Positions 34,381 to 45,633 of a DNA stretch of 64,000 bases are shown here, one piece after another. The notes below the pieces were generated by a model. It had not been told where the DNA came from. It saw only the letters and a program-made list of their open reading frames with translations, and did not search any database. Positions within the stretch are counted from its first letter, which is position 1. Each line of letters begins with the position of its first letter. The stretch is from Norana najaformis (lineage: Eukaryota; Annelida; Clitellata; Crassiclitellata; Hormogastridae). The stretch spans positions 49,182,530-49,246,529 of the forward strand of contig OZ029914.1 in assembly GCA_964023275.1 (NCBI GenBank), in the 5' to 3' direction. Position numbers and translations under genes: made by a program.

Positions 34381-34670
34381 CCTCTGATCCTGTTTGCAAC
34401 ACGAATGCAAGCGCTTTGAACGGTAGCTCATTGGAGGGTTACTTTATTCGAATGTGGTGCACAGTCAACTACAGTGGAAACTGGATTCCAGTCATGGAGT
34501 GGACCAGGAGCAGCGTAGAAACTGTTAACTTCAATATCCTCCATAGTAATACATCGACCAGAGTAACATCGTCGCTAATAACACAATTAAATTCAAATGA
34601 CAATGGAGTTACATTCACGTGCCAGACGAGCATGGTAAAGTCAGCCACTGAACGTTACGCTTCGGTTTAA
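34381..34670 (+). pseudogene. C second Ig exon fused to 3' UTR
   Basis: Acceptor TTTGCAG ends at 34380. The Ig reading frame crosses the deletion junction at 34631 and stops at 34668-34670. There is no donor and no membrane anchor. Confidence 0.7.
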
Positions 34671-36915
34671 ATGTAAGAAAAACACAACTGGACTGCCTTT
34701 AGCGCCAATTATAACATAGAAACTACTATTACGACTTTCAGTTATGTCGAAATGTTGCTGACTATTTGTTCGTATTGCGGTAGTCCAATAAGAAAGAATT
34801 TTAAAGAGACACTTAAATAACTGTTTTATAGTTTAGGTCTACCACATTACAACAGCGATGACGAAAGTATAGAAAAGCCACAGCAGAACAGTTTTTAATA
34901 TGATAGAATGAACAGGAAGTTGAGAAAAAAGTTATCTTCTCGTTTATTATGTTACATGACTTGTTACTAAAATGGTACTTCCAAATTTCAGATCACACTC
35001 ACTGCAAAGTTAGCAAACACACCCACAGTTAATGTTTGGTCACTGTTAGTAAAACCTTCCTGCCTTTTATGGTTTTGTGTTAGTGAGCTTTTATGATTTT
35101 AAATGTTTCATATATGTGGATCTCATCAGCTTCACGATATTGAAATGTATCTGCAAGTAGATCATATGCACTGATTCACTCACTAAAACAAACAAATAGC
35201 GAGATGAAAGCTTAATGAGAGAGACAGGAACCTGTTGGACTGCTTATGGTAAAAACTCTTGGAAAGTGACCAAAATTAGATGGTTCACCTACTTGAAATA
35301 AAGCTAGTCAAACAACATAGCCATAATCTTTAACTTCAATCGTCCGACCGTGGAACCAAAGAGTGGTCACCACGTCATTCTCTTCAGGATCCTGGAGTTA
35401 TTATTTTCATAAGTGAAATAATGGCAGCAATAAGGTTTGGCTAAAATGAAAGATGAATTTTGCATTAGCACTAGTCATGTTACCCTGCAAAAACAAAAAC
35501 GTTGAAACAACGATTATGAATTCTCCTAAGCAGAATCAGCTCAAAATACAAAATTAATTCATAGGGCCTAATGTTTGAGTGTATATAATGTTTGATGTAC
35601 ATAAAACGATTTCTCTTCATGTGAATGTGTATGCCATAACAGCCTATATTCTAAACAATAAATAAACGACCGACAAGTACCATTATTTTGCACTCTAACA
35701 TAACCGTATAAAGTTTTCCGACAAGTTACAAATACTGACCTATTTTTTTAAAACTTCCTTTTATTACACCAAAATTCTATTTGAAGCTGAAATAATTTCA
35801 TATGTGCAGAGCAACTTTGTCAAAAAATAACACCATATATGTATAGTTATAAAATAAAGACATTCTTTTTGAAGATTTCTAACGTAGCTCTGTCTTGGTA
35901 AGCTATCATGTGCGCATAATTTGTTTCATTTAAACAAATAGCATTTCAAAAACAATTATATAATTCTCAAAAAAGTCTATTCCTGGAGTCGAATTTAATA
36001 CAATACTTGAGTGTCTTATTTTTCAAGCTAAATATTTGTTTAGGCCTACTAACAAAATTTTTTATACAAAACGCAAAGATTAGGTCAGTTCTGTATTGGC
36101 CAACTGGTTGAGAACTACGCAGTCGCCTCAACGTTAATTTTATGAGGCTTCCAGTAGACTTGCAGGTTAGTAATGAAAAAGAGCTCTGTGTGTCAGTGCC
36201 TTGAGGAAAAGCTTACATTTTTCGAAACCAAAATCAGTTCATTTAACATAATACATTCTTAATAGATTTAGCTTCGCCTGCATAACCCCGAATGTAGACT
36301 TGTAGACATACAATACAAAGGTTTAGAAAACTTGAAGAATAGCACAATTATTAGGCCTTTGTCATAAATAATAATGTCATTATAGCAAAGAGTAACAGAA
36401 GCTGTCAGTTCCAGGTTTAGCGCCAAGAGAGAAATCCGCCCGTCTAGTTTTGTTCAAGCGACTATTTTAAACTCGTAGCATAGCAGCCTCCATCTGTCGA
36501 AAACTATAGCCATTGGTTAGTATATTACTGAAAGAACTCGCCAAACGGATACCTTGATAGTTACTCTCATTTAGCAACAGCTGTAATAAACCTAATTAGT
36601 CAAGTATGCGGCTGTGACCACGTTTAGCTTGTTAAGCGTTAATTAAATAATTCATTAATTTATTTATTTAATAAAACACTTATTATGTGCAACTTCAGTA
36701 AATCTGAATCTGAGGCGCGGATGTTTGTTTCCTATGGGCCAAAATGTCACATTAGAAAAAAATTGTTAAAAATCGAAAAATAGAGAAATCAGACTTATTG
36801 GCTGCAAAACAGTAATACCAATACTTTTCAAATCTATGAAATCTTTTATGTCATACTTTCGTCAACCCTTTCTGGAGCTACTGATATAAACTTTTTGAAA
36901 GCTTTCTCGGTCATT
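34632..36915. repeat. Duplicated 3' flank of gene A
   Basis: Aligns with 4072-6595, including the AATAAA near 35299. It lacks the LINE stub found at 5700-5905. Similarity ends abruptly near 36915. Confidence 0.8.
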
Positions 36916-37329
36916 TGGGTCGCGTCCTTCCTTCCCCTGTGGTCTTGCATTTATAAAACCGAGTCGGCCGAAAAGAGACCCTTCTGGATTCGTCTAAGGT
37001 ATAGGGGTTTCTGTTGACGTCCACTCACTCTAATGCTTCATTGTATAATCTCCTATACGTTAATCGCTGTGAAAGTCTATGATGTTAACGTCATTGTCCC
37101 AACATATGCTTGTGAAGGGCCTATAGCATGTTCTCCACTGTCAACATGGCGACCTCAGGCGAGTGTAGTAGTCGCCTTCATGTTTCCCGACGATCTTGGT
37201 CGTGGCAGTTTGTAAACCATTAGTCCATTTATATGTAATTAGTGTAAAATTGTCTCGGCTGTATCAGTGCGGGGTTTCCAAGAATCCAACACAAAATAAC
37301 CAATACCTGCACAAACCTATAAAATTACG

Positions 37330-37690
37330 AATGTTGCCATTTTGTTGACTTACATTAGTTACTTTCATTCGGCATTTTACTGGCCATATCTCTCAGTTTT
37401 TTATTGTACAGCCATTATGGCTTTATGGAAGCTCTTAGGGGACATGCCATTATTGTTCATTTATCTAGTGTGCACAAGATAGTACGTTATGCGTAATAGA
37501 TAAATAAAAATAATCGCATGTCCCCTCTGGGCTTCCGTGTATATATATATATTATTGGATATATTGTTAGGATTAATACAAAGGCATCTAGGTAACTGAT
37601 TTTTTCGCCTATTCAGCCTTTTTCGCCATATTTTATTTGTATGTTAATATGCATACACAACATGAGCTGTGACTGGGCTTAGAGTGTAAT
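37330..37690. repeat. Partial low-copy repeat unit
   Basis: Blocks CATTTTACTGGCCATATCTC and ATTAGGATTAAT.CAAAGGCATCTA match 50440-50560. It ends in GAGCTGTGACTGG, matching about 50612-50624. Confidence 0.5.
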
Positions 37691-37797
37691 TTCTGTTTAA
37701 CGACGCTGTGTCATAAGGAATGCAGTGTCATTACTTGACACATTTTAGAAGGAGGAGTGTGCTTTGAAATACCTGCTGGTATTTCTGCCATACAGCG

Positions 37798-38073
37798 ATG
37801 GCAGAAAGTCGAGAAAGAAAGCAATTGATATGTTCATTGATGATGGATGAAATTGCTCTGAAATACCTGCTGACCTATAAAGTGAGTCAGGACCACATTT
37901 ACCTCTTCTTCAGCGCTCTGAGAAGCCGTGGAGGATGGAACAAAAACCCATCAGAAATCCATTTGAAAGCAGCTTGGAAAAGACTGTTGACACATCAGCA
38001 ACTGCAGGAATTGAAAACTGGCAACTATGTTGCCCAGAGAAGTTGTTCTGTGTTAGTGATTTCTTCAGAATAG
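37798..38073 (+). mobile_element. P-element/THAP9-like transposase C-terminal fragment
   Basis: One open frame of 91 codons. It reads YLLTYKVSQDHIYLFFSALR, RGGWNKNPSEI and KAAWKRLLTH, the hallmark C-terminal block of P-element and THAP9 transposases. The N-terminal THAP domain and most of the catalytic core are missing. No intact element is visible. It is followed at once by the inverted repeats at 38091-39225, which may belong to the same element or to its rearranged ends. Confidence 0.75.
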
Positions 38074-38090
38074 ACAGGCAGGAAAAATCT

Positions 38091-39225
38091 GATATAAAAT
38101 TGAATCCAAACTGAAATTTGTAATAAAACTTCGACAGTTAGTGTTACAAATAGACATTTAGAAATGTGTTCAGATTATGAACACTCGGCTTTAGAGTGTA
38201 CAGATTTTAGACTTCTGGGAACCAAAGACCATGGGGGTCTCCTGCGAATCTCTAGCGATGCTGTAATGCAAAGTTAACAAATCACACCAGAAATAAGATT
38301 ATGTAAGCAAAATAATTCGATCAAACAGTAACATTGTTGCCAAGTATTGGTATCCTACGTAGTAACAGATCAGTGAAGATACCAGGCATTTTACTGGCCA
38401 CTAAAAATTAAAAATTATTTTTAAAAAAAATTTGGATCACCTTGATCGTGAATGCTTACTGCGAAGCATCTGCCCTGGTGGCGGAGACGACAACAAAGAT
38501 ATTCTTCAACACTTGACTGTCTTCGACAAAGGAACCTGATGTTATCACAGGTCGAAGTACTTATATAGTTAGACCAGTTTACAGACTTGTTCCAAGTACT
38601 GTTACTTCCAGCGGCCATGACGTGGCCGTGTTTTCCGCCGCCTGTTATTTTTGCTTAAATTTCGTCTGAAAGAGAAATATGTTCGACAATTCTGTCGTGT
38701 TCGAACCGCTATTGTGATCGAGTTGGCGTTCCGGTGTCATTAAGTAAGTAAGTAATGCATTTGTTAACACGCCATATGTCCATCGACTGAGCGAGGACTC
38801 GTAGGCAACATGAATTCGCCTTGGATTTTCAGTTTCTGACGGCTTTTTTCTGGCTCGTGATCTAAACACTGCCCGCTAAATGACGAAATTGTTTGCACTT
38901 GATGACATTTAACACCACAGGCTGGCGTGTTAAGCGTCTTTGAGGCTGTTGTCAATTGCACGCGTTATAAATGTCTGTTAAATAATTAATAATAATTACT
39001 GGCTTGCCATTTGGACCTATCTTACTTCTGAATTGTGAATCGCTAGCTTTGTATCACAACACCGCAAGCGATTCGCAGGAGACCTCCATGGTGTTGGGTG
39101 TCCGGAAGTCTAAAATCTATACACTCAAATGTTGAGAGTTCATAATCTGAACACATTTTAAATCCTATTTGTAAAACTAATTGTCAGTTTTATTACAAAT
39201 TTCAGTTTGGATTCAATTTTATATC
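38091..39225. mobile_element. Inverted-repeat structure with 180-bp arms
   Basis: The left arm 38091-38273 and right arm 39046-39225 are complementary at roughly 80%; both contain AAATTTGTAATAAAACT and GTCTCCTGCGAATC. The spacer is 772 bp and has no recognised ORF. It could be a foldback element or two convergent P-like element ends. Confidence 0.65.
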
Positions 39226-39716
39226 TTCCAAGCTATACTTTCTTAATTAGCAGATGAACTGCAAACATCCAGAATGAAAGCAGAATGAAGGACACATTTA
39301 TTTTCAGGCACAGTCATTTTGTCTATCCACAATAGTACAATGCAGTAATTAATTATTCATAGAACGTACATCACTTGCAAAGCTTGACGGTTATGAATGC
39401 CATTTGTGCGTAATTTATTACTATTTTTAAGGTAAATAAAATACTATGATTTGTATCTTTTCTTCTCACTTTCTACGACAATTTGTCACTTTTCTGTACT
39501 GAATAAATCATGAACAAAGAAACGGAATAAATCAAAAGCGTTTCGATAGTTTAACACGGCATCCAATTGCACACACGGGCTAGGTCTACACAGAGGGTCA
39601 AGGTCGCTTAGCGACTGTGGCTTCACAACAAGCAGCGTTACTTCGCTGGCTGCGGTCCATCTATATCATATATTTATATAATTAGTTTTAGTACGTCGGC
39701 GTAAGTAGGTCTGCCG

Positions 39717-39768
39717 GTCTGAGGCTCGACTTTCCTGCTGAGAACCCATTCACCCCTTGAAAAGTGAA
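39717..39768 (-). pseudogene. Remnant of the IL-17-like exon
   Basis: On the minus strand HFSRGEWVLSRKVEPQ follows an AG acceptor, matching HFSRGEWVLSQTIEPQ at the start of the exon at 58845. The rest of the exon is missing. Confidence 0.45.
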
Positions 39769-39824
39769 CTAGTCCAAGTTTAAATATGGTGTAACGCACG
39801 TGTTTAAGTTGGTCCCCATGATGT

Positions 39825-40430
39825 GGCTTTCATTGGGCGCTGTAGAAATCACGAGATTACGAACTCCGCAATTGCCGTACTCGGGTAACCTGTATAAAGG
39901 AAGAGGGCGATATCACGACCTTTCGCAATCGTAATCGTAATTCCGAGATTTCTACAGCGTCCAACGAAAGCCGCGCCGCGAGGGCCAGCTTATTCACAGT
40001 TGCTCAGTCAGGTGTTTGGGGTTGGAGAGGAGAGAGAGAGAGAGAGATAAGAGGAAGAAGGGGTGTCAGGACAGGATCTGTGAAAGAGGAATGTTTTGAG
40101 TTTTGAGTGAAAGGCCGAAGCAGAAATTGCAAGCGATGGAGCATACGTCAAAATGTATGATGGGTCAGATAACAGTCGCAGTTCTAGTGGAAAGTTTATT
40201 CCAGAGTGGTGGGGCAGCTATAGCCATGGAGCGATTACCAAATTTTAAGGATGAGGTGGCGGGAGGGCGGATAAGTGTTAGGGCAGAAGAGGAGCGGGTT
40301 GAGCGAAACTGTTGTATTGTAAATAACTCGCGAAGATAGGAGGGTTGGGAGGATTGAAGTATGTTGTAGGTAAGTGATAGGACTTTGTACTCGATGCTAC
40401 TAGCTTGACCTAGTTTCCTGCAAATGGTGA
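39825..40430 (-). mobile_element. CR1/L2-like LINE 3' end, with an opposed stub
   Basis: On the minus strand 40420-39895 carries the FGNRSMAIAAPPLWNKL block and the C-terminal tail, ending in the ATTACGATTGCG-type terminus. A short plus-strand 3' stub (GGGCGCTGTAGAAATC) lies just outside at 39825-39895. The two 3' ends face each other. Confidence 0.7.
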
Positions 40431-40499
40431 TTTTTGGCTTCCGCAGTGAGTTCGGGATTTCTCAACCATTCTATTTCTTTGGTCCCAACTAGCCACCGC

Positions 40500-40670
40500 C
40501 ATTAGTTAGTACATCGGTAAATGCGTAAGCCAAGGAGTCTGGGCGACCATTCAAACGGGCAGAGGTGGTGAAGGATCTCACCCAATCAATTCACTGAAAT
40601 ATGAGCAGAGTCAAGGTCTTACGGCCTCTTTATAAAACCTATACATTTATTTACATTTACATTAACAAAA
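40500..40670 (+). mobile_element. SINE 3' portion
   Basis: GTGGTGAAGGATCTCACCC, a GAGCAGAGTC..GGC block, and an (ATTTAC)n tail. Longer copies lie at about 49663-49890 and 51966-52200. Confidence 0.55.
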
Positions 40671-41364
40671 TAGTTCAGCAAGTTGTAGTTCTTCCATAGG
40701 TGTGATCTTGATAGATATTCGAGCTTACTTTCCCATTTAATTAAGAATTGGAATCGCTTTGTTGAAGTGCTTATGCTTACGAGATGTGTCAAATGATAGC
40801 GATTTGTTCCAGTTCAATTTAAGTAAATAAGTAGCGCCAGACAAGCGCCAACACTCTTACAATTTGACTGAGTTATTGTTTGAAAATGTTAATGGCGTAG
40901 AACAACTACGATGTCACTTCCTGTGTATGAACTAAACCCGGCTTCTTTTGCTTTCATATTGCGACTGGAGGGACGATGACCTGTTGATGTGCAGTCCAGT
41001 TGCTAAGCAGATATGCGTGGAATTTCTGCGGGAAATACCCAGTCATCTAAAAAAACCCTCGCTGATAAATTTTCATCGTTGCAATTTCCACTTTCATCAA
41101 TGCTAAAACATTTCCTTTGTGAAATTCTAACAAGGCGCCATATGTAAGATAGGAAACTTTATATCATGTTCTTAATTGCAAAATATTTCTTCATTTTCAT
41201 CGATACTGTATTTTCATCAATTCCATCATGTAAGTGCCAGTTTTAATAACTTGCTTCTTATTCAAAGATTGGTTTGCACATCATTTTCACACGACAGCAG
41301 GTCTTCAGAAATTGATTCGTTGTCTTGATTTGATTAAATGTCACCGTGATTTCTTCTTCCACAG

Positions 41365-41472
41365 GTAAACAGAACCTGCCGATACGGACATTGATGCCTT
41401 TAAATGGTAAACAGAAACAGATGCATTTTTATGGTGCTCTTTATTGCGTGGTGGCATTAAGCCTACCTTTAG
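41365..41472 (+). CDS. B3 leader exon
   Basis: Open from the TTCCACAG acceptor through ATG 41394 to the donor at 41473, phase 1. It reads ...LYCVVALSLPL, a plausible signal-peptide core. Splicing from here into the B4 Ig exon (same phase) would be possible on paper. Confidence 0.5.
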
Positions 41473-41884
41473 GTAAGTTTCCTTTATTGTAATAATATTT
41501 TTTTAAATATAGGTCTGTGCTTTGTTCAGAGAAAACACTCAGGATTTTTCTTTGAATTTATAAACTAACCTTTAAGCTTAATTCTATATTGTCAAGATTA
41601 ATACTGAACCATTTTATTTAGTTCTAATTTTTTGGAAAGCGTGTTTTGCAAAAAATTCATTTATTTGCTAACTGTTGAAGTGTGTCCATTATGATAGATA
41701 TTCGAGCTTACTTTCTGAAAGTTCTTTAATAATAACATGGATCGTGCTACTAATTTGTGCAAAAAGCCTTGCAACGAACTTACTTTTTACATAAAAGCGG
41801 TTGATCTATATATTTCAATGATGTATTTCAATGACCTATATATTTCACTGATCTGTTTCAATGATCTACATATTTCAATTTCAG

Positions 41885-42201
41885 TTGCAAATTCGACATT
41901 TGTCGAAGTTCCTGAGAATACGGTATTGGACAGCGGATCGCCAGAAACGATTGAGATGGCATATAATTCAGATTGCAAATGCAATTTGAAATAATATTTA
42001 CATAGCAACATGACTCGGAAAAAGAACCTCAGTATAATGAATATGTTTGGCGTCCAAATGCAAACTCCTACTGCAGGGTTAAAGCGGAAGAACTGGAGAA
42101 ATGCTATTTACATCTGCCAAATAAACCAGAGGCAGCAAAGACCTCCATTTGCTTCGAACCTGGAACCTTAGCTTAAACCAGCGTTGATCTAATCTGGCTC
42201 G
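41885..42201 (+). pseudogene. B3 Ig exon
   Basis: 317 nt against 321 in the intact paralogues. The stop at about 41991 replaces the invariant Trp. The end ATCTGGCTCG and donor GTAAGT are conserved with B1. Confidence 0.75.
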
Positions 42202-42507
42202 GTAAGTTAATTTACTTTGATTTCTAATACACGAAACGTTTCTGATGCATGTAGTCTATTTGATTTGCTGGATTTGTTTAGTTAAACCATGATGTAGCTT
42301 TGACTATGGGCAAATAATTTAGCTACTAATGTGTGTTTTTTCTGGTTGTGTCGATTTGTGTTTAATTGTATCGTTATGAAACGAATTATATGCCGTTCCC
42401 CTTCCTCTTCCAAATGGGGGAGTGGGCTGTTGGGAACATGTACCAAAGTGTAGTTACATCTTCCTCTCTCCAGACTGAGATTCGGACCCCTTTGGAGGGG
42501 CAAGGCC

Positions 42508-43769
42508 AGTGTGGCGTGAGAATGTGTCCGGCATGAAGATGTGTCCGGCTCCGCCCATTTCCGTTGCCAGGACAGAATTTAATGGGTTGTATGAGATATT
42601 GTCCGGCAGGACAGAATGTGTGAAAATGTGTCCAGCTGCGTCAACGGACGACAACGTTTTGAAGTTTTGTGTTATCGTCATATCAAAATTAGATGGAAAC
42701 ATTATTTCTAAAAATGGAAATCTAGAAGCCTAAGCAGTTGCCTAAAAGCACGTGGGACAAGGGCGACGCAAGCAAGAGTTCTAATTTTATAAACAAAATT
42801 CCCGTGTGCGAAAAGTCCGTGACGCCAAACATCCCTCGTCGAACCATGAATATTCATGATGTCTAAGGTCGAGACTGCTGAAGTCGGTCATGGCACAGTC
42901 CCGTTTTGTAGCGCTTTACTTGATGAGCACATACTGCTTTGACGTTGTAGACATTATTCCCAATATGTAACTTTAAACCTAATGTTATATTTCGTGGTTC
43001 CCATAGCAGCGTATGTTGTATACTTATGCAATTTACCCGTGTGTAATGTTTCCCAAAAATGTAAAACCTAAACCACAACGTATTTGTTTTGTTGTATGCG
43101 GGCTTTGAAATTTGAAATGAAAAAGCACTCAGGCATCTAATCATTGCCTCCACCAGTTACTTCAAGCAAACCACTCTCACGGATTCACTTGCGGGAGAGG
43201 GGGCATATTTTAGAATTGCCGAACATCCACGCATTACTTCATAAAGATCCTTCATCTTTCGCCGACTGTGCAAATATAAAAAATTGTAACTTCTCTTTTT
43301 TATATGTCTGCTTTTCAATATATCAGTTCTGTTTGATCTTTACAACAGTTGATCTAATGCTGCTCTGCTTCTGAACTTTTTAACTATAACTATTTTTAAA
43401 GTTGGGCATTCAGACTGTAAGCTTATATTTCATTGTAGCTCGACCTTGTATTATTTTTCTGTGTGTGCATTGTTGTTGTAAGGGGCGGGCGTTTGTCTCA
43501 GTCAACTAACAGATTACTTACTTACTTACTTATAATTATATGGCGTTTTCCGCTCATATTAACAGTTAAGCTCATACATACTCATACACATCGTAGCTTT
43601 GAAATATTTGGATAATTATCGTGCGTACTGAGTGTCTTTCCCGGACCAAAACTCACGCTCCTATTAATAATTAAGTTTGACAGTTGCTATCTGACGTCAT
43701 CGGTCACGTGAACCAGTGACAACAATTTTCGGACACATTTTCATGCCGGACACATTCTCACGCCACACC
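42508..43769. mobile_element. Inverted-repeat DNA element, GGCC target duplication
   Basis: About 40-bp ends AGTGTGGCGTGAGAATGTGT.. and the complement ..ACACATTCTCACGCCACACC. Each end consists of two tandem 17-mers (GGCGTGAGAATGTGTCC and GGCATGAAGATGTGTCC). The flanking GGCC is present once at the empty site in unit 1 (about 10259-10265). It has no transposase ORF and contains a LINE 3' end at 43140-43535, so it is non-autonomous or internally replaced. Confidence 0.7.
43140..43535 (+). mobile_element. LINE 3' end with (TTAC)n tail, nested
   Basis: GCGGGAGAGG, then TGCATTGTTGTTGTAA and GGGCGTTTGTCTC, then ATTACTTACTTACTTACTTA. A second copy lies at 47160-47550. It is nested inside the element at 42508. 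Confidence 0.6.
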
Positions 43770-43848
43770 GGCCGTCCTGGAAGCCCTAACTCATCATAGT
43801 AGGGCGGAAACCTACTACTCAGCCGGGAGCTACGACGAATGATTGGTA

Positions 43849-45633
43849 CAGTGGTGTGCAAAAGTCTGGAACCACCTACAAATTTTGACATTTTTTCAAC
43901 TTTATGACCTTTTACTGTAATTTTTTCATTACCCCACTATTTGTTTTTGTGTTTTTCGTTATAAGGGATATATTTGGCTATTATAATCATCTTTTTAATA
44001 CCAATTATTTCTGTTTTTGACAGAAGTATAAGTTCTGAAACATACTTAGTACAACTTTTGTAAATTTCACAAATCCTGCGTGAAACTGGATCAAGATGTT
44101 CCAATCAGCGCGCGTTATTTCTGACCAATCAGGAGGCAGTTTTCACCAGCCAATAACAGTCCAGGGTGTCTAGGTAAGACAGCAGCTATAAAATAGGCGC
44201 GCTCTTTTGGATTTCTTACACTTTCTGCATCGACCATGACGAAGAAGCGGGGCTTGGTGTTGGAGGATCGTGTTCGTGTGACAGTGTTGAGGGAGGAAGG
44301 CTTTTCATGCCGCCAGATTGCCAGCAAAGTCGGCTGCAGTCACAGCGCCGTTGTAAAAATCCTGCAGAAGAAGAACACGACGGGTTCGGTGGTAGACAAG
44401 CCTCGGTCCGGTCGTCCACGTGTATCAACATCACGCCAGGACCGTGCTCTTCGACGCTTGTTATTGACCAACCGCAAGTTGACTTCGCCTCAGCTACTGC
44501 GTGAGTGGTCAGACACGTCTCACGTCAATGCAAGTTCATCAACTGTTCGTCGTCGGTGCCTGAAAGTATTTGGGCTGCGGGGCTGCAAGGCACGCAACAA
44601 GCCACTGATGAGTGACGTACAAAGGAAGAAACGGATCGAGTGGGCGCGGAAACACTCAAGCTGGACAAGTGACAAGTGGGAGAAGGTGCTTTTCAGCGAT
44701 GAAAGTACCTTCTGCTTGTTTGGCAATCAGGCCCACACCTACGTGAGGAGATTTCCTGGAGAGCAGTTCAAGCCTGAGTGCCTCAATGTCACTGTAAAGC
44801 ATCCTCTGAAGATCATGGTCTGGGGCTGCATGGCTGCCAGTGGCGTGGGACGCTTGCACATCGTCGATAGAATGGTGAACGGGGCGAAGTACATCACAAT
44901 ACTGCAAAAGTGCATGTTGCCATCAGCGGAGCAGCTCTTTCCAGGCCGGTTCCTGTTCCAAGATGACAACGCACCTTGCCACCGAGCCAAACTGGTGATG
45001 AACTGGAAGCGTCAGCACAAGATTGAGTCACTTGACTGGCCTGCGCAATCTCCAGACCTCAATCCCATCGAGAATCTGTGACACAAGGTGGCATTGGAAA
45101 TTTCAAAGAAGCGCCCAACTTCAAAGCGTGAGCTAATTGAATCGCTCATTACTGCCTGGAATCGCGTTGTCACGCATGATCACCTCGTCAAACTTGTGCA
45201 CTCGATGCCGAAACGGTGCAGACAGGTGATCAAGAATAAAGGGTGGCCCACCAAATACTAATTCACCACGGTCACACAAAACCGCCTTTTTCAAGGCCAC
45301 CTAAATGATTACGAAGGAATACAGACCACACGTGACCTGTTTTAAAGCATACATGTACGTACTAATTATTTTACACTATTGCCTAGGGATGTACGTACAC
45401 GTGTACAAATTAGGAGATTTAAACGCTAAGCGATTAACATGGTAACTTCAACAAAAAAATTAGAAGATTAAGGCCAAACTAGGTCAAAAAGTTGATTATA
45501 ATAGCCAAATATATCCCTTATAACGAAAAACACAAAAAAATTTAGTGGGGTAATGAAAAAATTACAGTAAAAGGTCATAAAGTTGAAAAAATGTCAAAAT
45601 TCGTAGGTGGTTCCAGACTTTTGCACACCACTG
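43849..45633 (+). mobile_element. Complete Tc1/mariner element with long TIRs
   Basis: 1785 bp bounded by TA at 43847-43848 and 45634-45635. The inverted ends are about 148 bp (43849-43996 and 45486-45633), start CAGTGGTGTGCAAAAGTC and are nearly identical. The paralogous site in unit 1 (about 10348, GAGATAGTTCTCGTG) has one TA and no element. The near-perfect ends and single lesion in the transposase suggest a recent insertion. Confidence 0.95.
44236..45261 (+). pseudogene. Tc1-family DD34E transposase, one nonsense mutation
   Basis: 341 codons in one frame from ATG 44236 to TAA 45259, interrupted only by TGA at 45079-45081. There, after PDLNPIEN-L, Tc1 relatives have Trp; TGG to TGA is a single change. 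It has N-terminal paired-type helix-turn-helix DNA binding (CRQIASKVGCSHSAVVKIL), a GRPR motif, and catalytic residues in FSDEST, QDDNAPCHR and PIE with 34 residues between the second Asp and the Glu. The stop falls just after the catalytic Glu and removes the last 60 codons. Cut-and-paste transposition at TA is the family role. Confidence 0.93.

Larger units (their letters stand above)
33655..34670 (+). pseudogene. C: truncated, frameshifted copy of gene A
   Basis: Two exons remain. The first (33655-34033) keeps the acceptor, the V-like Ig and the donor GTGAGA. It is 5 nt shorter than in A, which puts the leader and Ig parts in different frames. The second (from 34381) keeps MWC and GNWIPVMEW and the FTC Cys, then at 34631/34632 runs straight into what is 3' UTR in gene A, ending in MVKSATERYASV and TAA. 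The third Ig, transmembrane and tail exons are gone (A coordinates about 1845-4071). If an alternative leader restored the frame, the product would be secreted. I think it is a pseudogene. Confidence 0.75.
41365..42201 (+). pseudogene. B3: broken receptor copy, partner of B1
   Basis: The leader exon 41365-41472 (ATG 41394, 26 codons, donor GTAAGT) is intact. The Ig exon 41885-42201 keeps its acceptor and donor but has lost the first Ig Cys (AYNSD where relatives have ACKSD), has TAA where relatives have the core Trp codon, and is frameshifted after that. No further receptor exon follows until B4. Confidence 0.75.

Noticed and set aside
37033..37215. 60-codon plus-strand frame
   Set aside because: No homology, no splice context and no copy in other units; probably chance.
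40103..40339. 78-codon plus-strand frame
   Set aside because: It lies opposite the LINE C-terminal block (AAPPLWNKL) on the minus strand.
44307..44990. Several frames overlapping the Tc1 transposase
   Set aside because: Shadow frames of the transposase; none has independent support.
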